NCBI RefSeq assembly: GCF_000368085.1
Contig: NZ_KB849239.1
Span: 2,287,749 to 2,351,748 of the forward strand
Direction of reading: 5' to 3'
Origin: Acinetobacter nosocomialis NIPH 2119
Lineage (GTDB): Bacteria; Pseudomonadota; Gammaproteobacteria; Pseudomonadales; Moraxellaceae
Length of the DNA: 64,000 bases
In this document: positions 39,466 to 48,431 of the stretch, piece by piece
Layout of the letters: every line of letters starts with the position of its first letter
Numbering within the stretch: position 1 is the first letter of the stretch
Position numbers and translations under genes: made by a program
The notes under the pieces: generated by a model
What the model saw: the letters and a program-made list of their open reading frames with translations, nothing else
Databases searched by the model: none
Told to the model about the DNA's origin: nothing

Positions 39466-40155
39466 ATGTACCCTTTCCCACAAAACAGAAGAAGTAATCT
39501 GAATCAATTTATTTGGGAACAAATAGAAAAAGCTTTTCAGGTTAAACCTAACTTAGCATCAACCCTCCACGGCCAACGAAAAATTTATCAAGGGTGTTTT
39601 GGCCGCAGAACAGCCTTATTTCCTAGCACTAAATCTGGTGGGGCAATTCCACTTGAAAGTCATCTCGAATTGGCTCAAGCACTCTGCCTTGAACAAAATA
39701 CCCAAGTGAAAAGCTTCCGTACTCAGGCATTAAAAATCCCCTTATCAGGAAGTAATTTCTCCTATCCAGACTTTTTGGTCCAAAAAATCGATGGATCATT
39801 TGAGATCCATGAAGTGAAACCCTCTATTAGGGCTCTGGCACAAGAAGAGCTCCAGAAGTTTGAACAAGTCTCTCAGATACTTAATCAAATGGGGATATTG
39901 TTTAAGCTTATTGACCAACTCAGCTTACCAACAACAAAACAGCTTCAAAATCTTTTATATCTTTATCAAAGGGGTCATAAACGAATATGGACACCTTTAG
40001 AAATTGATCAGGCAATGGATGCACTGGAGGAAACTGCTTTTCAGAACATTCAAGCAATATATAGAACCCTTCAAGAATCGGGTTTGCCTTGTGAATTAGG
40101 TGACTATTTACTCTTTCATAAAAGGATCATCCTAGATACAGAAGGAGGAATTTAA
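39466..40155 (+). CDS. tnsA: TnsA-like endonuclease
   Basis: In this 229-aa protein the PD-(D/E)XK catalytic set of TnsA is visible: E64 in PLESHLE, D102 in SYPDFLV and E116/K118 in HEVKP. TnsA cuts the 5' ends of the transposon and makes cut-and-paste transposition possible with TnsB. The C-terminal part (about 145-229) corresponds to the TnsC-contacting domain. The gene begins the tns operon, with tnsB starting 1 nt after its stop codon. Confidence 0.92.
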   Translation: MYPFPQNRRSNLNQFIWEQIEKAFQVKPNLASTLHGQRKIYQGCFGRRTALFPSTKSGGAIPLESHLELAQALCLEQNTQVKSFRTQALKIPLSGSNFSYPDFLVQKIDGSFEIHEVKPSIRALAQEELQKFEQVSQILNQMGILFKLIDQLSLPTTKQLQNLLYLYQRGHKRIWTPLEIDQAMDALEETAFQNIQAIYRTLQESGLPCELGDYLLFHKRIILDTEGGI

Positions 40156-40156
40156 G

Positions 40157-42040
40157 ATGCCAACGTCATTATTTATTCCTCAGTCAGGTTTTCGCTTCAC
40201 TTTTAGTAATCAAGAGGACTATGTTTTTGAGATCACTAATGTTACTTATGGACAAATTCGTTACGCTGCTGTTATCGGTGGAAAATCCTTCACCTTATCA
40301 TCTGAAGCGTTTGAACAATACTATAGAAACGATGAAATCAAATGCATTTTTGCTCCCGAAAAATTAATCATCAATCCGGAAAAATGTAGCGAAATTCAAC
40401 GGAAAGAACGATATGTAAGATCTGCACTTTACAAACTATATGAACCTACAGCCTTAATTCCCTTAAAAAAGCTTATTGATGAGATTGCAACAGAACTCGG
40501 TGATCAAGTCCCTCCTTCCCCTAGAACAGTTGCAAGATGGATAAATAAATACCGTAGTAGTTGTCATCATAACCTCAGTTTAAGTAATAGTTATAAAGGT
40601 AATCAGTCACTTCGATTCCCTCCAGAAATCTATCAAATTATGTCTCAGGGTATTAATGAAATTTATTTAAAGCCTGAATATAGAACTAGCAAAGATGTTC
40701 AAGCATACATATTAGGTAAATTAATAGAACAAGGTATATCAACAAAATATTTGCCCAGTAGAAGAACTGTTCAACGTTACATAGAAAAATTAGATCCTTA
40801 TTTAGTTACTAAAATTAAAAAAGGGAGCCGTATAGCACATAAAGCTTTTCAAGCATCTGGTAAAAGTTGTCCCAGCCCCTTTGCACTTTATATGGTTGAA
40901 ATTGACACACATTATTTAGATATTATTGTGATTGATCCATTAACCCATCAAGTACTCGGGCGACCATACTTGGCTTGTGCTATTGATGTATATTCACGTG
41001 CGATTGTGGGTACATATATAAGTATGTTCCCACCAAGTGCGATGACTACTTTAGCTGTTATTAAAGATATGATTACGCGCCCAAACCATGGACTACCTGG
41101 AGGAATTGCATCAATCATTATTCCAGATAATGGAATTGAATTTAAGAATAATTCCTTAGCAAGAGTCTGTGAACAATTAAAAATTACACTCACACCCTCT
41201 CAAATTGGAACCCCTAATAACAAGCCTCATATTGAACGTTTTTTCTCAACATTGACCAAAGGAGTCATTCAAAAGTTATCTGGTACAACCTTTTCAAATC
41301 CTGGTGAACGTGGTCTCTACAATTCTGGGAAGAATGCAGGCTATTCATTACTACAAGTAAAAGAATACGTAAATGAGTGGATCAATGATGTCTATCAGCA
41401 ATCTATTCATAGCCAGACTGGAAGAACCCCTATTTTAATGTGGAATGATGCAATTGAGCAGGTCAAACCATCTTTTCTAACAGTATCTGACGCCAAAATT
41501 ATTTGTCGTAGGCCTGTTGAAAGAACAATCAATCATGGGCAAGTACAAATTGATGGATTAGCTTACTATTCCCACGCATTAAAAGTATTAGAAGCAAAAA
41601 GAATTAAAAAAGTTACCGTTTTAGTCGATGATCTTGATCTTAACATTGTCTATATTCTTTCGCCGAATGATAAACAAGTGGTCATTCAAGCCGACTCAAC
41701 AAATCCAGAATACACTCAAAATTTATCTCGGATAGTCCATCTAGAAGTACAAGAAAGAAAAAAACTTATCACAGATTCAGATCGACAAAGATTAGGGAAG
41801 TTTGCTGATCTTCATAGCTTATACAAGCTTATGCAAGACATACAAATCGATCTTGTCAGAAAAAAACCAAAACTAAAACAAATCAAAATTGATATTCCAA
41901 AACAATTGCAACAGCTAGAAGAAAAACTAGGCTTAAATACGAGTAACAATCAAGAAGACCTAAAAATCTACGAGAAAGTCCATAAAGCGAATAAAGCGTC
42001 TCCAACTAGATTTGGCTCAATGGAGGTAAAAAAAAGATGA
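40157..42040 (+). CDS. tnsB: TnsB-like DDE transposase
   Basis: This 627-aa retroviral-integrase-type transposase cuts and joins the 3' ends. The catalytic triad is D250 (EIDTHYLD), D324 (IPDNGIEF) and E360 (HIERFF). N-terminal HTH regions (PSPRTVARWINKY and LPSRRTVQRYIEK) should bind the end repeats. AAGGAGG precedes the ATG and the stop overlaps tnsC by 4 nt. All residues needed for activity are present. Confidence 0.95.
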   Translation: MPTSLFIPQSGFRFTFSNQEDYVFEITNVTYGQIRYAAVIGGKSFTLSSEAFEQYYRNDEIKCIFAPEKLIINPEKCSEIQRKERYVRSALYKLYEPTALIPLKKLIDEIATELGDQVPPSPRTVARWINKYRSSCHHNLSLSNSYKGNQSLRFPPEIYQIMSQGINEIYLKPEYRTSKDVQAYILGKLIEQGISTKYLPSRRTVQRYIEKLDPYLVTKIKKGSRIAHKAFQASGKSCPSPFALYMVEIDTHYLDIIVIDPLTHQVLGRPYLACAIDVYSRAIVGTYISMFPPSAMTTLAVIKDMITRPNHGLPGGIASIIIPDNGIEFKNNSLARVCEQLKITLTPSQIGTPNNKPHIERFFSTLTKGVIQKLSGTTFSNPGERGLYNSGKNAGYSLLQVKEYVNEWINDVYQQSIHSQTGRTPILMWNDAIEQVKPSFLTVSDAKIICRRPVERTINHGQVQIDGLAYYSHALKVLEAKRIKKVTVLVDDLDLNIVYILSPNDKQVVIQADSTNPEYTQNLSRIVHLEVQERKKLITDSDRQRLGKFADLHSLYKLMQDIQIDLVRKKPKLKQIKIDIPKQLQQLEEKLGLNTSNNQEDLKIYEKVHKANKASPTRFGSMEVKKR

Positions 42041-42981
42041 AAAATAATAATAGTTTTGAATCCGTTAGTTATCTTAATGATCTTGTTATTACTTCAGAGG
42101 AATTTATGAATGCCTATACAGGTATTCAGCAATGCGCTGAACGTAGTATTGCTTATAAAGAACCAATTGGAAGTATGCTTCTATCTGAAGGAGGACTTGG
42201 AAAAACAACTCTATGTCATGCAGTAATCGCTCAAATGCCAAATTCCATAAAAATAGAGAATGATCGACAGAAAATTATCATTCCGGCGTTTTACGTTGAA
42301 GTTCCCTCACCCGCAACAGTGAAATCATTAGCAATCACAATGCTAAACAAACTAGGTGACCCAAGTTATGACATCGGAACAACAAAATACCTCACCTCAA
42401 GACTTACGTACTTACTTATACAATGTGAAACTAAACTGGTTTTTTTAGATGAGTTTCATCATCTTTTTGATCGTAAACCAACTTCAACAAGAATGAATAT
42501 TACGGTTGGAAATTGGATAAAAACTCTAGTTAATGAAACCGGAATTAGTTTCTGTCTTGTAGGGCTTCCCCAATTCGCAGACCTTATTCAGGTTGATACC
42601 CAAATCGCAAGAAGGTTCCCTTTTCACTATAAATTATCTCCGCTTACCTTAGGTACAAAAGATATCTGTGGCACGATTTACTCGTTTCTTCATGAAATCG
42701 CCAATAAAGCACTTCAACATAATACTCATTTCAGCCCTGAGTTAGATAGCTACCTTTTAGGTATGCAAATCTATGCGGCAACCAAAGGCTATCATTCGTA
42801 TGTAATGAGCCTGGTCCGTGAAAGTATGATGATCGCATCAGAAGATGGTAGAACGACCGTTACTCAAAATGATTTTAGTCAGGCATGGGCATTTGGAATA
42901 ACCCTATTTATTAGTGATTTTAAACAGGATCCCTTTGCTATGAGTCTCAGCCAATTAGCATCAAATATAAGGGAAATATAA
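42037..42981 (+). CDS. tnsC: TnsC-like AAA+ regulator
   Basis: This 314-aa ATPase links the target-selecting TniQ/TnsD protein to the TnsAB transposase. Walker A is GGLGKTT (residues 52-58) and Walker B is KLVFLDEFHH (about 132-141). ARRFPFHYKL near residue 190 would hold sensor or arginine-finger residues. The start overlaps tnsB and tniQ begins 2 nt after its stop. Confidence 0.93.
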   Translation: MKNNNSFESVSYLNDLVITSEEFMNAYTGIQQCAERSIAYKEPIGSMLLSEGGLGKTTLCHAVIAQMPNSIKIENDRQKIIIPAFYVEVPSPATVKSLAITMLNKLGDPSYDIGTTKYLTSRLTYLLIQCETKLVFLDEFHHLFDRKPTSTRMNITVGNWIKTLVNETGISFCLVGLPQFADLIQVDTQIARRFPFHYKLSPLTLGTKDICGTIYSFLHEIANKALQHNTHFSPELDSYLLGMQIYAATKGYHSYVMSLVRESMMIASEDGRTTVTQNDFSQAWAFGITLFISDFKQDPFAMSLSQLASNIREI

Positions 42982-42983
42982 TT

Positions 42984-44966
42984 ATGAATAATAAAGGTTT
43001 ACTTATACAACCAATTCCCTATGAGGATGAATCCGCTGCTAGCTATTTACTAAGAGCTGCACAACTTAATATGCATTCATCAGTGTATACGCTAATAGGC
43101 AAAGAAAATTTTGCCTACTTGACTAAGCAAGCACCAAACTGTGATTTGACAGATCTTCCCCGCTTCAAATTTGCTCTACAAGTTTTAGGGATAAATTCTT
43201 CTTATCAAACTGTAGCTTTAGAACGAGTAGGCCCAACCAGTCGTTCTCCAAAAAGATGGGGACAGCTAGAAATCAATGAAAACCTTCTGCTACATCATGA
43301 ATTTTCATTTTGTCCTGACTGTCTTAATGAACAAGCTTATTTTAAAAAAATATGGCTCTTTAGACCAATTTATGCATGCCCAATACATTCTTTATTACTT
43401 CTAGACAAATGTCATCAATGTGGTGAGACAGTTACACTTGCAAAGGGTCATATTACGGTATGCCCTTCTTGTAAAACGGATCGAACAAAAGCACCAAGAA
43501 TTTTTTGTAAGACAGCCCATATTGTTCATTGGTTTATAAGAATTTTAGAAGAAGAAAATACTGATTTTTTTCATGAATTTACTTCTTATTGGACAGCTTT
43601 AAAGAACTTTGCTGAGTTTCAAGATACATTATCTGATGAAGAATACACAAAAATAACTTACGAGTATTTTACTGACCTTCCAAGCTCAATAAAAAGATTG
43701 AGTACGTGGATCAATAATAGAATTTATCTAGCCCATCCGAGAATTCAACTTCTTCCTTTTTTAAAGGAAGAAGAGAAGTTCCACTACTTTTGTGACTATC
43801 TAAAATTAGTAGAAGAAAAATGTTCTCGCTATAAAATCACTAGCTCTAGATTAGAAGAGCTTTTTCTATCACAGGAAGAGGTAAGGCTTGTTTTAAACAT
43901 TGGACGTCAGCGACTGAAAAGTCTTGTTGCCGATGATTTTCTGAAGGTAGGTAAAAACTACTATGGTCATGAAGACTTTAAAGGCTCATCAATTGAGAAG
44001 CTTTTAATTAGAAAAAATAAATTTATAGATTATGAAATATTTACTCCACCTAAAAGTACACACAGGAGTAAGCCAATACAACCAACTATTTCTGAGATTG
44101 CCACAAAACTTGATATTAATTTTGAGACAGCAAGAAAGCTAAGTAAGACTCATTGGCTCCTTGGAGATAACGTATCTATAGTCAAAGTTATCTCATATGA
44201 AAAACTTGAAGATTTTTATAAAAATTATATAACTGCCTCAAGCTTGGCTAGAAAGCTTGAAGTTAATGCCACAAACTTAGTTGAGAAGCTTTTGAGCATT
44301 AATATATCTCCTGTTAGTGGGCCATATGTTGATGGGTTACCTATTAATATTTATGAAAAATCTTCTGTAGAAAACATTAAACAGATTGATATTAATTCAA
44401 TAGTAAACTACAAAACACGCACAGGAAGGCATAAGAAAGGCGCCAAGAATTCAGTAAGAGCTCACTGCTATTCTCTACTTGAAGCTGCCACATTATTGAA
44501 AATCAGTGCGCGGGCTGTATCATATTTGATACATGCAGGTTATCTCACAAGAAATTATCTCGATCCTGCATCTGTAAAAGTTGATAGGATATCTTTAGAC
44601 TCATTGAAACAAAAAATTGAGAGTGAAGACTACGTTAGCTTTGAAGCTGCTGCCGAAATATTAAATTGCCCATTAAATTGGTTAAACCAGTATTGGTGTG
44701 AAACAGGCTTTCTGACAATTGAAGATTTGGTCTTTTGGAAGCTTATAAAGAAAAGTGAGTTGAATGAAGTTCTTAAATTAAAAGATGAATACATAACTGG
44801 GGCTGAAGCTAGTACTCTACTTGGTATGCGTCATTCATATATCACTAACTTACAAAAACAACAGCTGATCAAACCTTATTATATGGGTAAAAATGATAAA
44901 AAAATTAGATTGTTTAAGCGAGAAGACGTACAGAAATTAAAGGACTCAAACTATTTTAAGGTTTAG
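42984..44966 (+). CDS. tnsD: TniQ/TnsD-like target selector
   Basis: In this 660-aa protein the N-terminal TniQ domain starts PIPYEDESAASYLLRAA and carries the zinc-binding set FCPDCL, CPIHSLLLLDKCHQCG and VCPSCK (about residues 110-165). The C-terminal 350 residues contain about six HTH-like segments in series (see findings), unusual in number. TnsD proteins bind a fixed chromosomal site, and the insertion next to nrdB suggests this one reads the 3' end of nrdB. That specificity is inferred. Confidence 0.88.
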   Translation: MNNKGLLIQPIPYEDESAASYLLRAAQLNMHSSVYTLIGKENFAYLTKQAPNCDLTDLPRFKFALQVLGINSSYQTVALERVGPTSRSPKRWGQLEINENLLLHHEFSFCPDCLNEQAYFKKIWLFRPIYACPIHSLLLLDKCHQCGETVTLAKGHITVCPSCKTDRTKAPRIFCKTAHIVHWFIRILEEENTDFFHEFTSYWTALKNFAEFQDTLSDEEYTKITYEYFTDLPSSIKRLSTWINNRIYLAHPRIQLLPFLKEEEKFHYFCDYLKLVEEKCSRYKITSSRLEELFLSQEEVRLVLNIGRQRLKSLVADDFLKVGKNYYGHEDFKGSSIEKLLIRKNKFIDYEIFTPPKSTHRSKPIQPTISEIATKLDINFETARKLSKTHWLLGDNVSIVKVISYEKLEDFYKNYITASSLARKLEVNATNLVEKLLSINISPVSGPYVDGLPINIYEKSSVENIKQIDINSIVNYKTRTGRHKKGAKNSVRAHCYSLLEAATLLKISARAVSYLIHAGYLTRNYLDPASVKVDRISLDSLKQKIESEDYVSFEAAAEILNCPLNWLNQYWCETGFLTIEDLVFWKLIKKSELNEVLKLKDEYITGAEASTLLGMRHSYITNLQKQQLIKPYYMGKNDKKIRLFKREDVQKLKDSNYFKV

Positions 44967-45034
44967 CTCACTCATCTCTCCAAAAAGAGCATAAACCTTT
45001 AACTTATATAGGATGAATGCGTTATAATAATTCC

Positions 45035-45150
45035 GTAGCCTATCAGAGCTAGCAGTTTTAAAACTGTAAACTTACCACCCAAGTGCGTGATAAGTGGTAT
45101 CTGTTAGCCATGTGTGATAATAGCTATCTAGATTAGATAGCTATTATCAT
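45035..45150 (+). ncRNA. Candidate structured small RNA
   Basis: A promoter-like TTAACT (44999-45004), 18-bp spacer and TATAAT (45023-45028) precede a compact set of stems. These are the palindrome CAGTTTTAAAACTG (45053-45066), TACCAC/GTGGTA (45073 and 45094) with an ACCACCC segment that could pair with a Shine-Dalgarno, and a 14-bp hairpin at 45116-45148. The U tract is weak. A. baumannii has a family of C4-like phage-type antisense RNAs; this could be related, but I cannot confirm that. Confidence 0.45.
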
Positions 45151-45225
45151 TTAAGAATTTATTATTAGATATCCTATTAATTTTAATAATTTTTCAAAAA
45201 TCGTTAAAAAAATATCATTTTTTTT

Positions 45226-45253
45226 ATTTCATATAACAGCCATTATGTTAAGT
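45226..45253 (+). other. pdif (XerC/XerD-type) site 1
   Basis: The XerC-like arm is ATTTCATATAA, the 6-bp spacer CAGCCA and the XerD-like arm TTATGTTAAGT. The arms match the Acinetobacter consensus (ATTTCGTATAA, TTATGTTAAAT) at 10 of 11 bases each. Confidence 0.8.
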
Positions 45254-45325
45254 GGGATGAAATTAAGTGAATTAACTTTCTTTAAAATAATTATACTACT
45301 AGGAATTTTAAAGGGGGTAATTAGC

Positions 45326-46783
45326 ATGTTCACTAGAAAATTAACGGCATTTGTTTTAGGAAATCAAAGTTATTCAGAAATGCCATTAAAAAATGCTGTC
45401 AATGATGCTGTAGATATTGCTAAAGCTTTAACATCTTTAGGCTTTACTGTAACTTTACTTACAGATGCTAAAATTGAAGAAATTGATGAGGCAATATTAA
45501 CGTTTAAAGATAATTTAAATAGTAATGATGTTGGTCTATTTTACTTTGCTGGGCATGGGATACAGCTTAACGGAGATAATTATATTACTGCTGTAGACAC
45601 CTCATTTTATAGTGAAGGAAGTGTGCTTCGAGGATCATGTTCTTTGAGTGGTCTGATGGAAGAAATGGCACAATGTTCGAATAAAACTAATATTATTATT
45701 TTAGATGCTTGTAGAGATAACCCTCTTTCTGGAAGAAGTAGAGGTGGGAGTTCTACGGAATTAGCTCCTATTTATGCTCCGAAAGGTACTCTAATAGCTT
45801 TCTCAACTTCACCCGGTGAAAGAGCTAGTGATGGAAAAGGAAAAAATGGTGCTTTTACAGAAGCTCTTTTAAGACATATTACTGCCCCAGACTTAACAAT
45901 TGAGGAAGTATTAAAAAGAACTAGGAATACGCTATCAAGTATTACTAATGGGAAACAAACATCTTGGGAACATACGTCATTAACAGGAGAATTTTGCTTT
46001 AAAGTCAGCTTATCCTCTACACTAACATACCACAAAGATGTAATAGCAGATAAAAATTTTACAGCCTCTTCAAACAAGCAATTTAATGAAATTATTAATG
46101 GTTTGAGATCACATAACTGGTATTTACAAAATCCAGCAATAGCCAAATTGGATGAAAGTTTTCTAGAAAATCTTGAAGACGATATGTTGTTTCTTTTAGG
46201 TAGAAATATTTATCAATCAGCTGTTGGAAGTTCTGATAATGCGATAAATTTTCTAAATAACTTCAGTGTAAGGACTAAGGATTTGTCTTCCCAAAGAAGA
46301 AAAGCTTTGTTAGATGGAATACTTTTTGAGATCTTTTTTGATAATAATGGGGAGATAAGAGAAAATTATAAAATTTCTCAATTTAATAATGTATTTAGTT
46401 TAATAGAGTTTGATGAATATAAAGAAAGTTTTAATTTTATCTATGAATCCTTATTAGGTTATGCCAATCTCTTCTATGTAATTCCTGGAAAAAAACGTAA
46501 GACCCTATTAGATATTCGGGTAACTCTTGTAGAAGAAGAAGAATATAAAATCGAATCGATTTCTTTAGAAGGTAGTAATATTCTAAAATTAGAAGATGGT
46601 ATAGACCAAGAAACCTTTAATAAGAATCCTCGTTATTATTCATTAAGTTTAAATAGATTGAAAAACAAATTATCAGAAACCCTGGTTATTCCTAAGAATC
46701 TCTTAGAACTAAACTTTATTGATGCTCCAGAAGAAAAGTTTTTTACATATCTTTTACCAAGATCACATACATTAGAAAAGTAA
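45326..46783 (+). CDS. Caspase-family (C14) protease
   Basis: The protein is 485 aa from the ATG at 45326, preceded by AAGGGGG. An earlier in-frame ATG at 45245 overlaps the pdif site and is less likely. The N-terminal 230 residues form a caspase/metacaspase-like fold with catalytic His77 (FYFAGHG) and Cys129 (ILDACRD). The C-terminal 250 residues are unrelated to known domains and may sense or bind a partner. Bacterial caspase-like proteases often act in abortive infection. Alone in its module, it is a likely defence or toxin gene; the target is unknown. Confidence 0.85.
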   Translation: MFTRKLTAFVLGNQSYSEMPLKNAVNDAVDIAKALTSLGFTVTLLTDAKIEEIDEAILTFKDNLNSNDVGLFYFAGHGIQLNGDNYITAVDTSFYSEGSVLRGSCSLSGLMEEMAQCSNKTNIIILDACRDNPLSGRSRGGSSTELAPIYAPKGTLIAFSTSPGERASDGKGKNGAFTEALLRHITAPDLTIEEVLKRTRNTLSSITNGKQTSWEHTSLTGEFCFKVSLSSTLTYHKDVIADKNFTASSNKQFNEIINGLRSHNWYLQNPAIAKLDESFLENLEDDMLFLLGRNIYQSAVGSSDNAINFLNNFSVRTKDLSSQRRKALLDGILFEIFFDNNGEIRENYKISQFNNVFSLIEFDEYKESFNFIYESLLGYANLFYVIPGKKRKTLLDIRVTLVEEEEYKIESISLEGSNILKLEDGIDQETFNKNPRYYSLSLNRLKNKLSETLVIPKNLLELNFIDAPEEKFFTYLLPRSHTLEK

Positions 46784-46824
46784 TTTAAAGTTTCAGTAAA
46801 ATTAACATGTTATTCGAAACAGGA

Positions 46825-46850
46825 AATGGGAGTTCTAAACTCCCATTTTT
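46825..46850 (+). terminator. Terminator of the caspase gene
   Basis: AATGGGAGTT and AACTCCCATT form a 10-bp stem followed by TTT, 42 bp after the stop. Confidence 0.8.
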
Positions 46851-46865
46851 ACATTTTTTTTGAAA

Positions 46866-46893
46866 ATCTCGTATAAGCCGTATTAAGTTAACT
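46866..46893 (+). other. pdif-like site 2
   Basis: The XerC-like arm is ATCTCGTATAA (10 of 11 to consensus), the spacer GCCGTA and the XerD-like arm TTAAGTTAACT (9 of 11). It has the same orientation as site 1, bounding the caspase module. Confidence 0.65.
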
Positions 46894-47019
46894 TTAGAGA
46901 AATTACAAAGTTTCAATGCGTAAAAATTTTAGATAAAAATTTTTCTAAGTCCTATTTTGATGCTATAGATCTATTTATAATCTTTTATAAATTACTAGCT
47001 TTAGAACATTTAATAATCT

Positions 47020-47841
47020 ATGGAAATTGTAAAAAGACTTGAACCATTAACTAGCACTAAAAGAGCTCTATATTTACTTTCGAGAAATGAATGTGCATTC
47101 CCCCACTGTAAACAACTAATGGTGGATAGATTTGGACACTTTATTGGTGAAATTTGTCATATTGAAGCTGCAAATAAGGAGGGAGAAAGATTTAACCCAC
47201 AACAATCAAATGAAGAGAGAAGGCATATTTCCAACTTAGTACTTATGTGCCCTACTCATCATAGAACTACAGATAATTCTTTTGAATATCCTGTTGATAA
47301 AATGAAAAAAATAAAATTTGATCATGAAAATAGATCATATACACCCAATATAAATGAAAAGGATGTACAAGTATTCATCGATGCAACTTTTTCTAATTTT
47401 GTGGAACCATTGACCAATATTAATGCTCTTGATTTAAATAATTATGGACTGACTAGTGAGGAAATAATTGGGGTTGTTAATTCATTTATAAATACTATTT
47501 CAAAAGTTCCCTACGAGACACGTAGTTTATATACTCATTGTATGTTGAGCTCTCATGGTGATGAATACTTAGAGTTTGATCCAAGGGAAGTCGAAATGAG
47601 GTTACATATTCCAAATCATATATTTATGCAACACTCTCATATATTACAACGCTATGGATTAATGTCTGAATATGACAATGAGGATTACCCAATAGTACGT
47701 CAATATCTAACTACTCCAAATGATAATGATGATGAAAGTCAAAAATGGTTCCTGATTATTCTACGAAATAGTTATTTAAATAACCCATATAAATTATTAG
47801 ATATAATTGAGAATCTTAATTTTAATTTATTACAGTGTTAA
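47020..47841 (+). CDS. HNH endonuclease-domain protein
   Basis: In this 273-aa protein the HNH fold occupies residues about 10-95. It shows a first cysteine pair in NECAFPHC, the catalytic GEICHIEAA and the closing LVLMCPTHHRTTD. The C-terminal 170 residues match no family I know. The HNH part resembles the nuclease half of Cap5-type effectors, but no SAVED sensor follows. It sits alone between pdif sites 2 and 3, fitting a mobile single-gene module. Confidence 0.82.
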   Translation: MEIVKRLEPLTSTKRALYLLSRNECAFPHCKQLMVDRFGHFIGEICHIEAANKEGERFNPQQSNEERRHISNLVLMCPTHHRTTDNSFEYPVDKMKKIKFDHENRSYTPNINEKDVQVFIDATFSNFVEPLTNINALDLNNYGLTSEEIIGVVNSFINTISKVPYETRSLYTHCMLSSHGDEYLEFDPREVEMRLHIPNHIFMQHSHILQRYGLMSEYDNEDYPIVRQYLTTPNDNDDESQKWFLIILRNSYLNNPYKLLDIIENLNFNLLQC

Positions 47842-47920
47842 TAAAATTTAGTAAATATTCATCAAAATTTATTGGATTTTAAATAGCTACCGTTTTTTAG
47901 ATATAGCTTGGGACGTACTT

Positions 47921-47948
47921 ATTTAATATAATGAGCGTTATACGAAAA
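47921..47948 (-). other. pdif site 3
   Basis: On the minus strand: XerC-like arm TTTTCGTATAA, spacer CGCTCA, XerD-like arm TTATATTAAAT, each matching 10 of 11 consensus bases. Confidence 0.8.
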
Positions 47949-47985
47949 AAAATTAAAATATTTTCATAAAACTAGAAACACCAAC

Positions 47986-48016
47986 AAGCCGACTAAGACA
48001 CAAGTCGGCTTTTTTA
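47986..48016 (+). terminator. Rho-independent terminator
   Basis: AAGCCGACT and AGTCGGCTT form a 9-bp stem followed by a T tract. It lies just past pdif site 3, 140 bp after the HNH gene. Confidence 0.8.
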
Positions 48017-48169
48017 TGAGTAGTTCTGGAATTTTTTGCCAATATTTTTGATTTAAAATTGTTTAATATTTAGTTTTTTCCTTATTTCTTAATGATCGTA
48101 TTTCTGAAATTATCACAGTTTTCTGCGGACAACTCTTGGGATAAATATACGCAAATTTTGTACATCTGG

Positions 48170-48332
48170 GCACACACTGATTTAGGGCATTGGCCAATAG
48201 GTAGCTTCTCTATTATAGACTCATCGAGGACAGGATGTTCCTATAATAACAATAAGAACAGCGACAGGACGCGAGGCATGACAGGAATAGACTCTAGTAC
48301 CAAGTCCCCCAATAGGATGTTGGTTTTTTTAT
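48170..48332 (+). ncRNA. Candidate AGGA-rich regulatory RNA
   Basis: Five AGGA motifs occur within about 90 nt (48227-48317), four of them in the setting (A/T)(C/T)AGGA. A CCAA-TAGGATG-TTGG stem and seven T end the segment. Repeated GGA in hairpins is the hallmark of RNAs that titrate CsrA/RsmA. No open reading frame fits. The start is uncertain and the function is inferred only. Confidence 0.4.
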
Positions 48333-48431
48333 TGTCTAAAAATATACTTAGCGAATGATATAGAATCTGTTCTCATTAGTTTAGTGCTCCAATCAATTAG
48401 AAATATTTAAGTTTTAGAGAGATCTTAAAAA

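Larger units (their letters stand above)
44967..45325 (+). other. Gap between tniQ and the caspase gene
   Basis: This 359-bp stretch holds a candidate small RNA (about 45035-45150, listed separately) and a XerC/XerD-type site at 45226-45253. Confidence 0.6.
47842..48431. other. Gap with pdif site 3, terminator and candidate RNA
   Basis: This 590-bp stretch contains a XerC/D site, a clear terminator and an AGGA-rich RNA-like segment, all listed separately. An 88-codon frame across the last segment has no coding character. Confidence 0.55.

Noticed and set aside
39311-39502. 63-codon reading frame before tnsA
   Set aside because: It overlaps the tnsA start, has no supported ribosome-binding site, and its composition is atypical.
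45772-46146. 124-codon minus-strand frame in the caspase gene
   Set aside because: It lies wholly inside the clearly coding plus-strand gene with intact catalytic motifs.
48092-48358. 88-codon reading frame
   Set aside because: It lies over the AGGA-rich RNA-like segment, has no ribosome-binding site and no plausible protein character.
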